DNA from: an uncultured bacterium
Lineage (GTDB): Bacteria; Patescibacteriota; Minisyncoccia; Phycocordibacterales; PALSA-1337
Direction of reading: 5' to 3'
Assembly (NCBI GenBank): GCA_903905325.1
Contig: CAIVGA010000035.1
Span: 1 to 23,196 of the forward strand
DNA: 23,196 bases
The notes beneath the pieces are model-generated. The model made no database searches. It worked only from the letters and a program-made list of their open reading frames with translations, and was not told the DNA's origin. Positions 12,702 through 20,856 of this stretch are shown one piece after another (position 1 is the first letter of the stretch; every line of letters starts with the position of its first letter). Made by a program: the position numbers and the translations under genes.

Positions 12702-13718
12702 TTAGTGTGCAACTCGTCGCGGATCGCGACGGTTGTCTGGTGGAAGTGCGGTGTTTTGCGGATAGTGGTATGGCCCGCAGTCACCGTTTTGAAACGCCTG
12801 TGCGTTACTCGACCAGGGGCCACGGTTTCGTGGCTGTTCACCCAAGTTGTGATTGCCATCGGGGCGATTACCACGCGCACCACCAATGTGGTCGTCGCGC
12901 CATTCAGCACCGAAGCGATTGTCGTGCCAACGGTGCCCGCCTTCGAAAGGTTTGCACCAGCGTCGTTCACGGTGATGATATCCACCCCCGTCAACATACT
13001 CGACCCATGTGAATACAAACCCATTGGCTTGATACCAATCATGGCTGTATCCATCGTTGGCAATGTAGACATCGACGCCGCGGTCAGCGACATTGATATT
13101 TACGTCAGCGGAGTCGCTACAGCTGGAGCAACCCAATATGCCGTTGACAATTCCAAATGCAACGCCAACTGCAAGCTTTGGAACCTCAAGTGCAACTCCG
13201 ACAACTTTGCCAATACCACAGCCGATGCATGGGGGACGACGTGTCCCACCAACTTGCACTGTTCCAGTGAACTCAGCATTCTGTTTCCAGTTTTGATTAC
13301 CATTTTGATCTTGGTAACCTGCCGAAGCGCGTTCCTCTGGGAACGGTGGCGGCGCGTCGTGGTCATCATACTGTTGCGTAATCGGCGGTGCTGCGAACAC
13401 GGTCTCCACAGGTGGCTTTGTTGCCGCCCGCTGGTTGGCATCGTCGATCGCTCGCTGTGTTGCGAGTGCCGCGGCCGTATAGCCTTGGGCATACGCGTTC
13501 GCTTCAACTGCTTTGGCTTGTGGTGCCGGCTGTTGCCCTGCAACTTGCAAGGCGGACAACTGCTGTTGGATAACAGCAAGTTGCTTGGCAGTGGCGTCAT
13601 TGGAATTGCTCCCAAAGTTTTTCCACGCACGTTCCAGTGGCTCCTTTCCGAACAACAAGACACCACCCACGATTATCACAATCGCGAGGGTCCACCAAAC
13701 ACTTAATTTTGTTTGCAT
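12702..13718 (-). CDS. Membrane-anchored extracytoplasmic protein with paired CxxC motifs, unknown function
   Basis: This 338-residue protein has one N-terminal membrane anchor (about 8-23, VWWTLAIVIIVGGVLLF). A Gln/Ala-rich, probably coiled region (about 40-100) and a Pro/Asp/Gln-rich linker follow. CIGC (164-167) and CSSC (197-200) flank a small-residue hydrophobic stretch at 168-196. The C-terminal part is rich in His, Trp, Arg and Gly, with C255 and C314. Metal binding or disulfides are possible, but no family is recognised. ATG 13718 follows AAAGGAG (13737-13731) at 12 nt. TTGACA and TATACA boxes 18 nt apart lie about 120-145 nt upstream, so the mRNA has a leader of roughly 110 nt. A strong terminator follows. 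The codons are much GC-richer than those of ftsH next door. Confidence 0.75.
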   Translation of the reverse strand: MQTKLSVWWTLAIVIIVGGVLLFGKEPLERAWKNFGSNSNDATAKQLAVIQQQLSALQVAGQQPAPQAKAVEANAYAQGYTAAALATQRAIDDANQRAATKPPVETVFAAPPITQQYDDHDAPPPFPEERASAGYQDQNGNQNWKQNAEFTGTVQVGGTRRPPCIGCGIGKVVGVALEVPKLAVGVAFGIVNGILGCSSCSDSADVNINVADRGVDVYIANDGYSHDWYQANGFVFTWVEYVDGGGYHHRERRWCKPFEGGHRWHDNRFGAEWRDDHIGGARGNRPDGNHNLGEQPRNRGPWSSNAQAFQNGDCGPYHYPQNTALPPDNRRDPRRVAH

Positions 13719-13835
13719 AATGACAGAGAACTCCTTTCAAGAGGTGATAGCCACTTTAGCTTATTCAGCTTTGTGACCGTTTTTTATGAGCTTTTGGCCC
13801 AATGTTTATCCTCTAACACCTAGGATCTGTCTATA

Positions 13836-13865
13836 TGTATAGCACATTTGATAGCCCATTGTCAA
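13836..13865 (-). promoter_or_regulatory. Promoter of the 12702-13718 gene
   Basis: On the minus strand a perfect TTGACA (13865-13860) and TATACA (13841-13836) are 18 nt apart. The leader to ATG 13718 is about 110 nt, and the promoter is divergent from that of ftsH. Confidence 0.75.
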
Positions 13866-13889
13866 GCATGCTATTGAGCCGATTTGCTG

Positions 13890-13895
13890 TATAAT
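13890..13895 (+). promoter_or_regulatory. -10 box of ftsH
   Basis: A perfect TATAAT lies 23 nt before ATG 13919, leaving a leader of about 16 nt without a Shine-Dalgarno sequence. Confidence 0.6.
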
Positions 13896-13918
13896 CACCA
13901 CACCAAAATATATCCATT

Positions 13919-15832
13919 ATGGCCAATAAACCAAGTAAAAAACCCAATAAAGACAACAAAAAACCCGGTTTTAATCTCATTCCACCAAATATGAGCTTTT
14001 TCCAAATGGCTGTCATTTTATTTATTGTATTTTTGATAATCAGTGCCATATATTCCGGAATATCTTCACAAAACGAAAACGCAAACACTGTTCCACTCTC
14101 TACTGTTGCCACAGATGTTCAGAATGGAAAAATTTCATCTTTGAATATATCTGGCGACCAAGTTACGGCTGTTTATGCGGACAAGACAACAAAAATTTCT
14201 ACGAAAGAAGCTGACTCTTCACTTACTGAAAGTCTCGGAAGACTTGGAGTTACACAGACACGCATAGCATCAACAACTATTACTGTAGAAGGACCGAGTG
14301 GATTCTGGTATTGGATTGAACAGCTACTCCCATTTCTTGCGCCAATAGTTTTTCTCGCTTTCTTTATTTGGCTTATGACGAGACAGATGAAAGGTGCTGG
14401 CATTCAAGCACTTTCTTTTGGTCAGTCCAAGGCTCGTATCACAATGCCGAATGATCCAAAACAAAAAGTTACTTTCAAAGATGTCGCTGGTGCCAAGGAG
14501 GCCAAACAAGAACTCATGGAGATTGTTGATTTTCTGAAAAATCCAAAAAAGTTTATAGAAATCGGTGCAGAAATTCCAAAAGGTGTTCTTTTGATGGGTG
14601 CACCTGGAACAGGAAAGACTTTGCTTGCACGTGCGGTTGCCGGTGAAGCCAACGTTGCCTTCTTCTCTATATCAGGATCTGAATTTGTAGAAATGTTCGT
14701 TGGGGTTGGAGCATCTCGCGTGCGTGATCTTTTCAAACTTGCCAAGGAGGCTGCTCCAGCAATTGTTTTCGTAGATGAGATAGACGCTGTGGGTCGTGCT
14801 CGTGGTTCTGGTATGGGTGGTGGCAATGATGAACGTGAACAAACTTTGAATCAGATTCTCGTCGAGATGGATGGTTTTGAGCCAAATGAAAAAGTTATTG
14901 TTATGGCTGCAACGAACAGACCAGATGTTCTTGATCCGGCACTCCTTAGACCAGGTCGTTTCGATCGTAGAGTGGTCATCGATCTTCCTGACCGTGCTGA
15001 TAGATTTGATATTCTCAAAATTCATTGTGCCAAGAAACAGCTTGCAGAAGATGTAAATATAAATGTTGTCGCAGAACGTACTCCAGGTTTCTCTGGTGCT
15101 GATCTCGCTTCTCTTATGAACGAAGCGGCCATTCTCGCTGCTCGTGAGAATCGAACAACCATTGGTCAGTTTGATCTTATTCGTTCTATTGAAAAAGTTA
15201 TGCTCGGCCCAGAACGTCGTAGTCATATTCTTTCTGTAAAAGAAAAGGAAATAACTGCATATCACGAAGCTGGTCACGCTATTGTTTCGTCAATTTTGTC
15301 CTACGCCGATCCTGTCCACAAAATTTCTATTATTTCACGTGGACGTGCTGCTGGTTACACACTCAAGTTGCCAACAGAAGAGCGCAAGCTACAGTCCCGC
15401 AAAGAATTTCTAGATGATATTGCTGTTTCACTTGGAGGTTATGTAGCGGAGCGCATGGTATTCGGTGATTTCACAACTGGCGCTTCCAATGATCTCCAAG
15501 TTTCTACTGCTCTGGCACGCGACATGGTCACAAGATATGGTATGTCAGAAAAGATCGGTCCAGTCGCTCTAGAAAGCGCTCAAGGAAAAGTTCTCTTTGG
15601 AATGGGTGTCGCTGACAAAGAATATTCCGAAGAAGTCGCTGGTATTATCGACAGTGAAGTTACTCGTATCATGACCGAAGCTCGTGAGCGTGCCGACAAA
15701 GTTCTCAAAGAAAACAAAAAAGTCTTTGAAGCGGTTGCAAAGCGCTTAGTCGAAGTCGAAACTGTTGAGAGGGAAGAATATGAGGCCATATTGGTGGCAC
15801 AGGGGGTGTCATTGAAGAAGGAAAGGTTGTAA
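13919..15832 (+). CDS. ftsH: ATP-dependent zinc metalloprotease FtsH
   Basis: FtsH extracts and degrades membrane and unstable cytosolic proteins. This 637-residue protein is of normal length. A lysine-rich N-terminus is followed by a membrane helix at about 26-46, a small extracytoplasmic domain, and a second helix at about 136-154. The AAA domain has Walker A GAPGTGKT at 227-234, the FVGVGA pore loop, Walker B IVFVDEID at 282-289, and a second region of homology through the ATNRPDVLDPALLRPGRFDR stretch at 331-350. The protease domain has the zinc motif HEAGH at 449-453 and a downstream aspartate near 525 (GASNDL). All catalytic residues are present. The gene is transcribed alone from a TATAAT box 23 nt upstream, with no SD. 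Confidence 0.98.
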   Translation: MANKPSKKPNKDNKKPGFNLIPPNMSFFQMAVILFIVFLIISAIYSGISSQNENANTVPLSTVATDVQNGKISSLNISGDQVTAVYADKTTKISTKEADSSLTESLGRLGVTQTRIASTTITVEGPSGFWYWIEQLLPFLAPIVFLAFFIWLMTRQMKGAGIQALSFGQSKARITMPNDPKQKVTFKDVAGAKEAKQELMEIVDFLKNPKKFIEIGAEIPKGVLLMGAPGTGKTLLARAVAGEANVAFFSISGSEFVEMFVGVGASRVRDLFKLAKEAAPAIVFVDEIDAVGRARGSGMGGGNDEREQTLNQILVEMDGFEPNEKVIVMAATNRPDVLDPALLRPGRFDRRVVIDLPDRADRFDILKIHCAKKQLAEDVNINVVAERTPGFSGADLASLMNEAAILAARENRTTIGQFDLIRSIEKVMLGPERRSHILSVKEKEITAYHEAGHAIVSSILSYADPVHKISIISRGRAAGYTLKLPTEERKLQSRKEFLDDIAVSLGGYVAERMVFGDFTTGASNDLQVSTALARDMVTRYGMSEKIGPVALESAQGKVLFGMGVADKEYSEEVAGIIDSEVTRIMTEARERADKVLKENKKVFEAVAKRLVEVETVEREEYEAILVAQGVSLKKERL

Positions 15833-15876
15833 AAAGAAAGATTGTAGAAAAGGAAAGAGGAGAGGTCGATTTTTGA

Positions 15877-15904
15877 TTGACTTTTTCTGTGCAGAGAGTA
15901 GGCT
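15877..15904 (+). promoter_or_regulatory. Possible promoter of the 15925 gene
   Basis: TTGACT (15877-15882) and TAGGCT (15899-15904) are spaced 16 nt. The -10 is weak. The leader would be short and carry the SD. Confidence 0.4.
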
Positions 15905-15911
15905 TTCTTGT

Positions 15912-15918
15912 TAGGAGG
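15912..15918 (+). promoter_or_regulatory. Strong Shine-Dalgarno site deciding ATG 15925
   Basis: An AGGAGGT sequence lies about 6 nt before ATG 15925. It rules against the TTG at 15877, which overlaps the likely -35 box. Confidence 0.8.
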
Positions 15919-15924
15919 TCAAAA

Positions 15925-16329
15925 ATGACAATTCGGTATTTCTTTCAGTGTTGCCATGATTTGGTAGCTACGAACTGGTTGTGTCTTGTTGGGCAAGTCG
16001 GCGATCTCAACTTGGTTTTGAAAGTCGATTTTGTCAACGAGGAACCTACACCGTTCACACATCCGCTGTTTGCAGTCGCAAATGCAGTAACTGGTTTTGT
16101 TCCTACGTGTGACAAAGATGTATGGAAAGCAAGGGAGCGTCTTGGCTTAAAACCAGACTTTGCTGTAATGCTCTTTGTTGCCGCAGAAACAAACGTTGGT
16201 TTGGATAGACACATGATGGAGGTGCGAGAGGAGTTGGTTGAACGACTTCGACCTAAACCTTTGTATGCTCCACATTTCAATGCTCTTCCACGTCCGACTC
16301 GAAAATTGTATGGTCCGATTATTTATTGA
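15925..16329 (+). CDS. Protein of unknown function (SD-led single-gene unit)
   Basis: This 134-residue, probably soluble protein begins MTIRYFFQCCHDLVATNW. It contains a strand-rich first half (LCLVGQVGDLNLVLKVDFV), a middle segment with GFVPTCDKDVWKARERLGLKPD, and a charged helix (HMMEVREELVERLRPKP) near the C-terminus. I recognise no domain and no catalytic motif. The start is fixed by a near-consensus SD. A TTGACT -35-like box precedes it and a strong terminator follows the stop, so it forms a self-contained unit between ftsH and an HTH gene. The base composition is GC-richer than that of ftsH. Confidence 0.7.
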   Translation: MTIRYFFQCCHDLVATNWLCLVGQVGDLNLVLKVDFVNEEPTPFTHPLFAVANAVTGFVPTCDKDVWKARERLGLKPDFAVMLFVAAETNVGLDRHMMEVREELVERLRPKPLYAPHFNALPRPTRKLYGPIIY

Positions 16330-16367
16330 TTGGGTCGTAAACTGAATGGGTTGCGAACTGACTGCTT

Positions 16368-16398
16368 CACACAAGGTCGCCTGTGTGGGGCTTTTTTA
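16368..16398 (+). terminator. Intrinsic terminator of the 15925 gene
   Basis: CACACA (16368-16373) pairs with TGTGTG (16382-16387) around an 8-nt loop, followed by GGGCTTTTTT. Confidence 0.85.
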
Positions 16399-16413
16399 TT
16401 ATTTAGACTTTGT

Positions 16414-16419
16414 TATCAT
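16414..16419 (+). promoter_or_regulatory. Leaderless-type -10 box of the 16426 gene
   Basis: TATCAT ends exactly 6 nt before ATG 16426. Confidence 0.6.
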
Positions 16420-16425
16420 ACGTTC

Positions 16426-17028
16426 ATGATTTCAAAAGAGATTGAAAAACAAAAAGCCCTAAAATTAAGAAAACTAGGTCATAGCTACAGTCAAATTAAG
16501 AATTCTGTCTCTGTCAGCAAATCAACACTTAGTCTATGGCTAAAAGAATTTCCATTGTCTAAATCTCAAATAGATTTATTGCGTGGGAAAAATCCGCAAA
16601 GGATTGAACGGTTTCGAAATACAATGAAAGCGAAGAAAGATAATGAAGAGCAGATTGCTGGTTTATATTTATATTGGGGTGAAGGTACAAAGACAGCTTC
16701 TTGTACTGTTGCTGTGACTAATACGGACCCTGATGTTTTGAGATTCTTTTTAAAGTGGCTGGACCTTTTTGGTGTTGATACTTCAAAATTACGTGTAGTT
16801 TTGCATCTTTATAAGGATATGGATATACAAAAAGAAACAAAGTTTTGGTCTTTATACCTAAAGATACCGCTCTCTCAATTTCGTAAGCCCTATATCAAAA
16901 ACACACGATTTTGTGATATAACATATAGGTCAGGGTTTGGACATGGAACATGTAGTGTCTTGTATCTTGATAAAGAATTGTATTTATTTGTTAAATCTGG
17001 ATTGAAATACATACGCATGCGCGCGTAG
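16426..17028 (+). CDS. HTH protein with a LAGLIDADG-like core, ending inside a tRNA gene
   Basis: This protein has 200 residues. Residues about 5-45 form a helix-turn-helix (KLRKLGHSYSQIKNSVSVSK, then STLSLWLKEF). The rest resembles one unit of the LAGLIDADG fold: AGLYLYWGEGTK at 78-89 (with acidic E86), TNTDPDVLRFFLKWL, VVLHLYKDMD, and FWSLYLKIPLSQFRKPYIK at about 140-158. Proteins of this build occur widely in bacteria without a proven function; a DNA-binding or endonuclease-like role is inferred. ATG 16426 is supported by TATCAT 6 nt upstream; the extension back to 16330 runs through a terminator and is rejected. The last codons and the TAG stop (17026-17028) lie within the first 10 nt of tRNA-Ile, a tight overlap that suggests the pair is kept together. 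Confidence 0.72.
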   Translation: MISKEIEKQKALKLRKLGHSYSQIKNSVSVSKSTLSLWLKEFPLSKSQIDLLRGKNPQRIERFRNTMKAKKDNEEQIAGLYLYWGEGTKTASCTVAVTNTDPDVLRFFLKWLDLFGVDTSKLRVVLHLYKDMDIQKETKFWSLYLKIPLSQFRKPYIKNTRFCDITYRSGFGHGTCSVLYLDKELYLFVKSGLKYIRMRA

Positions 17029-17091
17029 CTCAGTTGGTAGAGCAGTCGACTTATACTCGATCGGTCGGGGGTTCAAGTCCCTCCGCGCGCA
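17019..17091 (+). tRNA. tRNA-Ile (anticodon TAT)
   Basis: This is a 73-nt class I cloverleaf. The acceptor stem GCGCGCG / CGCGCGC is perfect, the D stem is GCTC / GAGC with AGTTGGTA in the loop, and the anticodon stem is GTCGA / TCGAT around CTTATAC. The variable loop is CGGTC and the T arm is GGGGG TTCAAGT CCCTC. The anticodon T-A-T (positions 34-36) reads ATA. No CCA is encoded (the gene is followed by CTA). Bacteria normally read ATA with a CAT-anticodon tRNA modified to lysidine, so a plain TAT isoacceptor is unusual. Confidence 0.92.
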
Positions 17092-17132
17092 CTAAGTCAA
17101 AATTGTAATAACCCTAGAGGGCGGACAAGCGT

Positions 17133-17160
17133 TTGTAATTATATAGCTTGGTGCTATACT
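17133..17160 (+). promoter_or_regulatory. Promoter of the surface protein gene
   Basis: TTGTAA (17133-17138) and TATACT (17155-17160) are 16 nt apart, with a GGTGC upstream extension. The leader to ATG 17212 is about 45 nt and lacks an SD. Confidence 0.5.
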
Positions 17161-17211
17161 GATAGGGTATCTTATTAGATGAACTATTAATAATTTTTGT
17201 TAAAATTAAAT

Positions 17212-18390
17212 ATGAAAAAATATATCATATCGTTTGTGGCTATGCTGGTGGTTATTTCAGTGGTTTCTTTGACTGCAAAATCAGCTCAAGCACAAACAAC
17301 CTCAACTGGTTTTTGTTACACATTTACAACTAATCTCGGTGTTGGAAGAGGTATATCCACTCAAGATGCTAGTGCTTTGGCTGCAGCTCTGACAAGTGAA
17401 GGCTTCTGGACTTCTGGTACACCCATCACAACTTTTAATGACAATGTAGCTTCTGCTGTTTCTGGTTTTCAACAAAAGTATGCTACACAAGTTTTGACCC
17501 CAAGCGGTCTATCATATGGGACTGGTTATGTTGGCCCCGCTACTCGCGCAGAACTTAATACTTTGTATGGATGCTCGGCCACATTAGGAATTTCTGCCAA
17601 TAACACTTCTCAGTACACTTCCAACGTCACTGCTAATAATGCCGGATTTAATTACGGTTATAGTGGTTATCATCGCCCACCATCAACATGCCCAGCAGGT
17701 TTTACTTGTACACCATTAAATCAGCCGCCAGTGACTTCAGTTTGTCCTCCTGGTTATACTTGTAATCCAACATATCCTATTATTCCAACATATTTTCCTC
17801 AAACCTCCGTTACTCAAACCCCGTCTGTCGTAAACGGCTGGTCAATTCTTCCATTCTATAAAGATTCTGATTGGCCATCTTCAAAAGGTAGTTCGGCTAT
17901 CGTAAACGGTAATGATGTTCTTTTACAAGGACAACCTGCTCGCTCTGTTGCTGTGCATTCTCTACCAACCACAATTGATTACGATGTCTCTCTCGAGTCT
18001 CGTTCAGCTAATGATGGCAGTCTGGATTTCTTCTTAATACCAACCGGATTGTCTACAGACGTATATCCAAGCCAAATGACGGATATGCGTTTTGATTACA
18101 GCAACACTGGCGATTACGGTTCATCTGATGGTTTTGATATTGTTCAAAAAGGCGGACAAAATCAGACGGCTGTTACTACTCGCCTAAATTCTATCGCTTT
18201 CCAGGCTGGAGTTACTTATCATGTACATATGACTATTGATATAAATGGATACGTTCAGCTTTCTATCAATAATCAGCCCCAAACACTTGCGTCTGGCTTT
18301 AGAATTCCTTATTCGCAGTTCCAAATACAAATAATGAGTTGGCAGCCGACAAATAGATGGCACGTTAGTAATGTTGTAGTTACGCCATAG
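17212..18390 (+). CDS. Secreted peptidoglycan-binding/lectin-like surface protein
   Basis: This 392-residue protein has a Sec signal peptide at about 1-28 (MKKYIISFVAMLVV... ending AQA). A peptidoglycan-binding-like domain is at about 50-121: DASALAAALTSEGFW, FNDNVASAVSGFQQKY and YVGPATRAELNTLYGC. A Pro/Thr/Tyr-rich linker follows at about 150-210 with repeated CP.G(F/Y)TC.P units (CPAGFTCTP, CPPGYTCNP). The C-terminal part (about 215-392) is beta-rich, with NGWSILPFYKDSDW and HVHMTIDINGYVQLSINNQP; it resembles the LamG/concanavalin-type folds used for carbohydrate binding, though this is only pattern-based. No sortase motif or C-terminal anchor is seen. It probably sits on the cell surface. 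ATG 17212 replaces TTG 17197, which would put polar residues before the signal peptide. Confidence 0.8.
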   Translation: MKKYIISFVAMLVVISVVSLTAKSAQAQTTSTGFCYTFTTNLGVGRGISTQDASALAAALTSEGFWTSGTPITTFNDNVASAVSGFQQKYATQVLTPSGLSYGTGYVGPATRAELNTLYGCSATLGISANNTSQYTSNVTANNAGFNYGYSGYHRPPSTCPAGFTCTPLNQPPVTSVCPPGYTCNPTYPIIPTYFPQTSVTQTPSVVNGWSILPFYKDSDWPSSKGSSAIVNGNDVLLQGQPARSVAVHSLPTTIDYDVSLESRSANDGSLDFFLIPTGLSTDVYPSQMTDMRFDYSNTGDYGSSDGFDIVQKGGQNQTAVTTRLNSIAFQAGVTYHVHMTIDINGYVQLSINNQPQTLASGFRIPYSQFQIQIMSWQPTNRWHVSNVVVTP

Positions 18391-18435
18391 CAGTCACGTT
18401 GTAAGAAAATTTTTAGGTAAAATTTAGAAAAAGGG

Positions 18436-18466
18436 GTGCGCTTTACTCAAAGTGCACTTCTTTTTT
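18436..18466. terminator. Bidirectional terminator shared with recG
   Basis: GTGCGCTTT (18436-18444) pairs with AAAGTGCAC (18449-18457, one wobble), with T-rich tracts on both flanks in the sense of each strand. The recG stop codon lies in it. Confidence 0.75.
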
Positions 18467-20761
18467 GTGCGCTTCAACTTCACGCTTGAGTTCTGGATAT
18501 TTTGACAGTGTTTCATCCTCGACAACTATACGTATGGCCTCTGTACGCGCAGCTTCGACCATTTTGATATTTTGTAAGGCTTCCATGGCGACATCAGAAA
18601 CTCCCCATTGTCGAATTCCATAAAGTCCGCCACCACCGCGCTGAGAAAGATCGATTTCTGCTAGCTCAAAACCGTTCTTCGCTGTGACAAGTGCACGTAG
18701 ACGAGTGATAGATTTTTCTGAAGTAGAATCTGTGAATATATAACAGTAAGCCTGGTGATTACTTCTTATGACGCGACCACGTAGCTGGTGAAGCTGTGCC
18801 AAACCAAAACGTTCTGCACCTTCAATGAGAATGACTGTGGCATTTGGAATATTTACTCCGACTTCAACAACGGAAGTGGCGCAAAGAATATGAATTTTCT
18901 TTTGCTTGAAATCCAACATAACTTTGTCCTTTTCATCTGAACTCATACGACTATGCAGCACACCTATTTCATATTCTGGAAATACGCTTTTCTTGAGACG
19001 TTTGGCTTCTTCTTTTACTGATTTTGCTATGAGCGCAGATTCTTTTTCTGGATCTGGTTCGTCGATACGTGGACATATGATAAAGGCTTGGCGACCAGAC
19101 ATAAGTTCTGCGCGGACTTTTTCATAAACCTCGGCACGATCACTTGGTTTTATAATTTCTGTGATGATAGGTTTACGTCCAGCTGGTAATTCGTCGAGTA
19201 AAGTAAGGTCAAGGTCACCATAAAGAGTAAGTGCGAGCGTTCGTGGAATAGGGGTGGCGGTCATTGAGAGTAAATGAGGTGCAAGAGAATTTGTCATGAC
19301 GCTATTTTTACCACTCGCCGGACCGCCATGTGTGCCCAAATTTTTCTTCACTAACTCTGCTCTTTGCGCCGTACCAAAACGATGTTGCTCATCGATGATT
19401 ACATAAGCTAAATGTTTAAATTGTACCGATTTCTGGATGAGTGCGTGTGTACCAATAAGTACTGCGACTTCACCACCTTCAACCCATTTGAGAAGTTGGG
19501 CACGAGAAATATCAGTCCAACCTTTTGGATTTACTTTTGATGGAAAAACTCGACATCCAGATCCTGTGATAAGTCCGATGCGGATCGGCATATATGAAAA
19601 GAAGCCAATGAAAGATTCGAAATGTTGTGTGGCTAATATTTCCGTTGGACACATATAAGCAATCTGTAGATGACCAAAAGATTGCCGACCAACGACGCCA
19701 TTTTTGTCTGTGGTGGATGGTCGTGATGTGATGACAGCATAAGCAGTAGCTGCGGCAACAGCGGTCTTTCCAGAGCCTACATCGCCTTCGAGTAAGCGAG
19801 ACATTGGTCGTTCACCTCGCATGTCTTCTAGAATAGTTTCGATCGCACGATTTTGTGCGACAGTAGCTTGGAATGGAAAACGTTTTATAAATTCTTGAAC
19901 ATGATTCATCGGAGGCTCGATCAAAAAAGCTGGGTGTTTCTCATATATTTTGCGTGTCTGTTGGCGGCCGACTTGTATAGAGAATATTTCTTCAAAAGAA
20001 AATCTTTTTCGTGCCGCCAAAGCATCTTCCTGTTTGAGTGGTGTGTGGATCCAGATGATGGCGGTCTTGGTCGTCGGTAAATTATATTTGGCCAAAATAT
20101 GAGGTGGTAATGGATCAGGAATTTCTTCAAACAGACCACTCTTGAATATTTTTTGGATAGCATGATACATCCAAAGTGAAGTGATACCTCGAGATTCAGA
20201 ATATACAGGATAAAGTGTATGGGCTTCTTGATCTGCATTGAAAAGAGAATCGCTAGTGCCAGTCGGTAATCTGTCTACGACCTCAATTTTTGGATTAGAG
20301 AAATAAAGCTCGCCGCCAGACTCATTCTTGTCCTCATTCAAAGCATTGCCTTTTTTTCTACGTTGAGAAATTTTTCCTTCAACTCTTACTGTGGCTCCTT
20401 CTGGAGTCATTTTGGCCAAGTATGGCTGGTTGAACCAAACACAATGTATGCGTCCAGTTTCGTCTTCGACGTAACCATCAGCCATAGTTATATGACTTTT
20501 GAAACCTTTGCTAGCTTTTAGTCCGGTAATTTTCCCAAAGATTACTGCTGTGTCACCTTTGCTTAAAGTCTCGATATTCCTCGATTCTGCTGTATCACCA
20601 TATCGCACAGGGAAGTGATAGAGCATATCGCGAATAGTAGTGATCCCAAGTTTCTTGAGTGCAATCTTCTGAATCGGAGTTAGGCGAAAATGATCGACGA
20701 TGGCGTCTTCCATAGAAATACGCGAGCGGTTCGTGTGATTGGTGTGGCGGTCTGTTGGCAT
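18443..20761 (-). CDS. recG: ATP-dependent DNA helicase RecG
   Basis: RecG remodels stalled replication forks and Holliday junctions. From ATG 20761 the protein has 772 residues. It opens with a RecG wedge/OB region (LTPIQKIALKKLGITTIRDMLYHFP; GKITGLKASKGFKSHITMADG). The helicase core has Walker A GDVGSGKT at 326-333, DEQH at 457-460, TATPIPRTLALTLYGDLD and the LHQLRGRVIRSNHQ region. A TACAAT box (minus strand, 20773-20768) ends 6 nt before ATG 20761. An upstream in-frame ATG at 20833 would add 24 residues of low resemblance and place the promoter inside the gene, so it is rejected. No SD is visible. The long linker 137-152 (KGNALNEDKNESGGEL) looks like a species-specific insertion in the OB domain. 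Confidence 0.95.
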   Translation of the reverse strand: MPTDRHTNHTNRSRISMEDAIVDHFRLTPIQKIALKKLGITTIRDMLYHFPVRYGDTAESRNIETLSKGDTAVIFGKITGLKASKGFKSHITMADGYVEDETGRIHCVWFNQPYLAKMTPEGATVRVEGKISQRRKKGNALNEDKNESGGELYFSNPKIEVVDRLPTGTSDSLFNADQEAHTLYPVYSESRGITSLWMYHAIQKIFKSGLFEEIPDPLPPHILAKYNLPTTKTAIIWIHTPLKQEDALAARKRFSFEEIFSIQVGRQQTRKIYEKHPAFLIEPPMNHVQEFIKRFPFQATVAQNRAIETILEDMRGERPMSRLLEGDVGSGKTAVAAATAYAVITSRPSTTDKNGVVGRQSFGHLQIAYMCPTEILATQHFESFIGFFSYMPIRIGLITGSGCRVFPSKVNPKGWTDISRAQLLKWVEGGEVAVLIGTHALIQKSVQFKHLAYVIIDEQHRFGTAQRAELVKKNLGTHGGPASGKNSVMTNSLAPHLLSMTATPIPRTLALTLYGDLDLTLLDELPAGRKPIITEIIKPSDRAEVYEKVRAELMSGRQAFIICPRIDEPDPEKESALIAKSVKEEAKRLKKSVFPEYEIGVLHSRMSSDEKDKVMLDFKQKKIHILCATSVVEVGVNIPNATVILIEGAERFGLAQLHQLRGRVIRSNHQAYCYIFTDSTSEKSITRLRALVTAKNGFELAEIDLSQRGGGGLYGIRQWGVSDVAMEALQNIKMVEAARTEAIRIVVEDETLSKYPELKREVEAHKKEVHFE

Positions 20762-20767
20762 GTGGTA

Positions 20768-20773
20768 ATTGTA
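20768..20773 (-). promoter_or_regulatory. Leaderless-type -10 box of recG
   Basis: TACAAT on the minus strand ends exactly 6 nt before ATG 20761. Confidence 0.65.
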
Positions 20774-20856
20774 AACTATGATGAATGTATTCGCGAGAGT
20801 TGACACAGTCGATTTTCTTTGTAAAAAACGCAAAATCGTGCAAGAATGTCGGAACT

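Noticed and set aside
12705..13706. Long plus-strand open frame (333 codons) opposite the 12702-13718 gene
   Set aside because: It is a mirror frame of a GC-rich gene. Only the minus strand has an SD, a TTGACA/TATACA promoter and a terminator at the right places, and the minus protein has a sensible anchor and linker.
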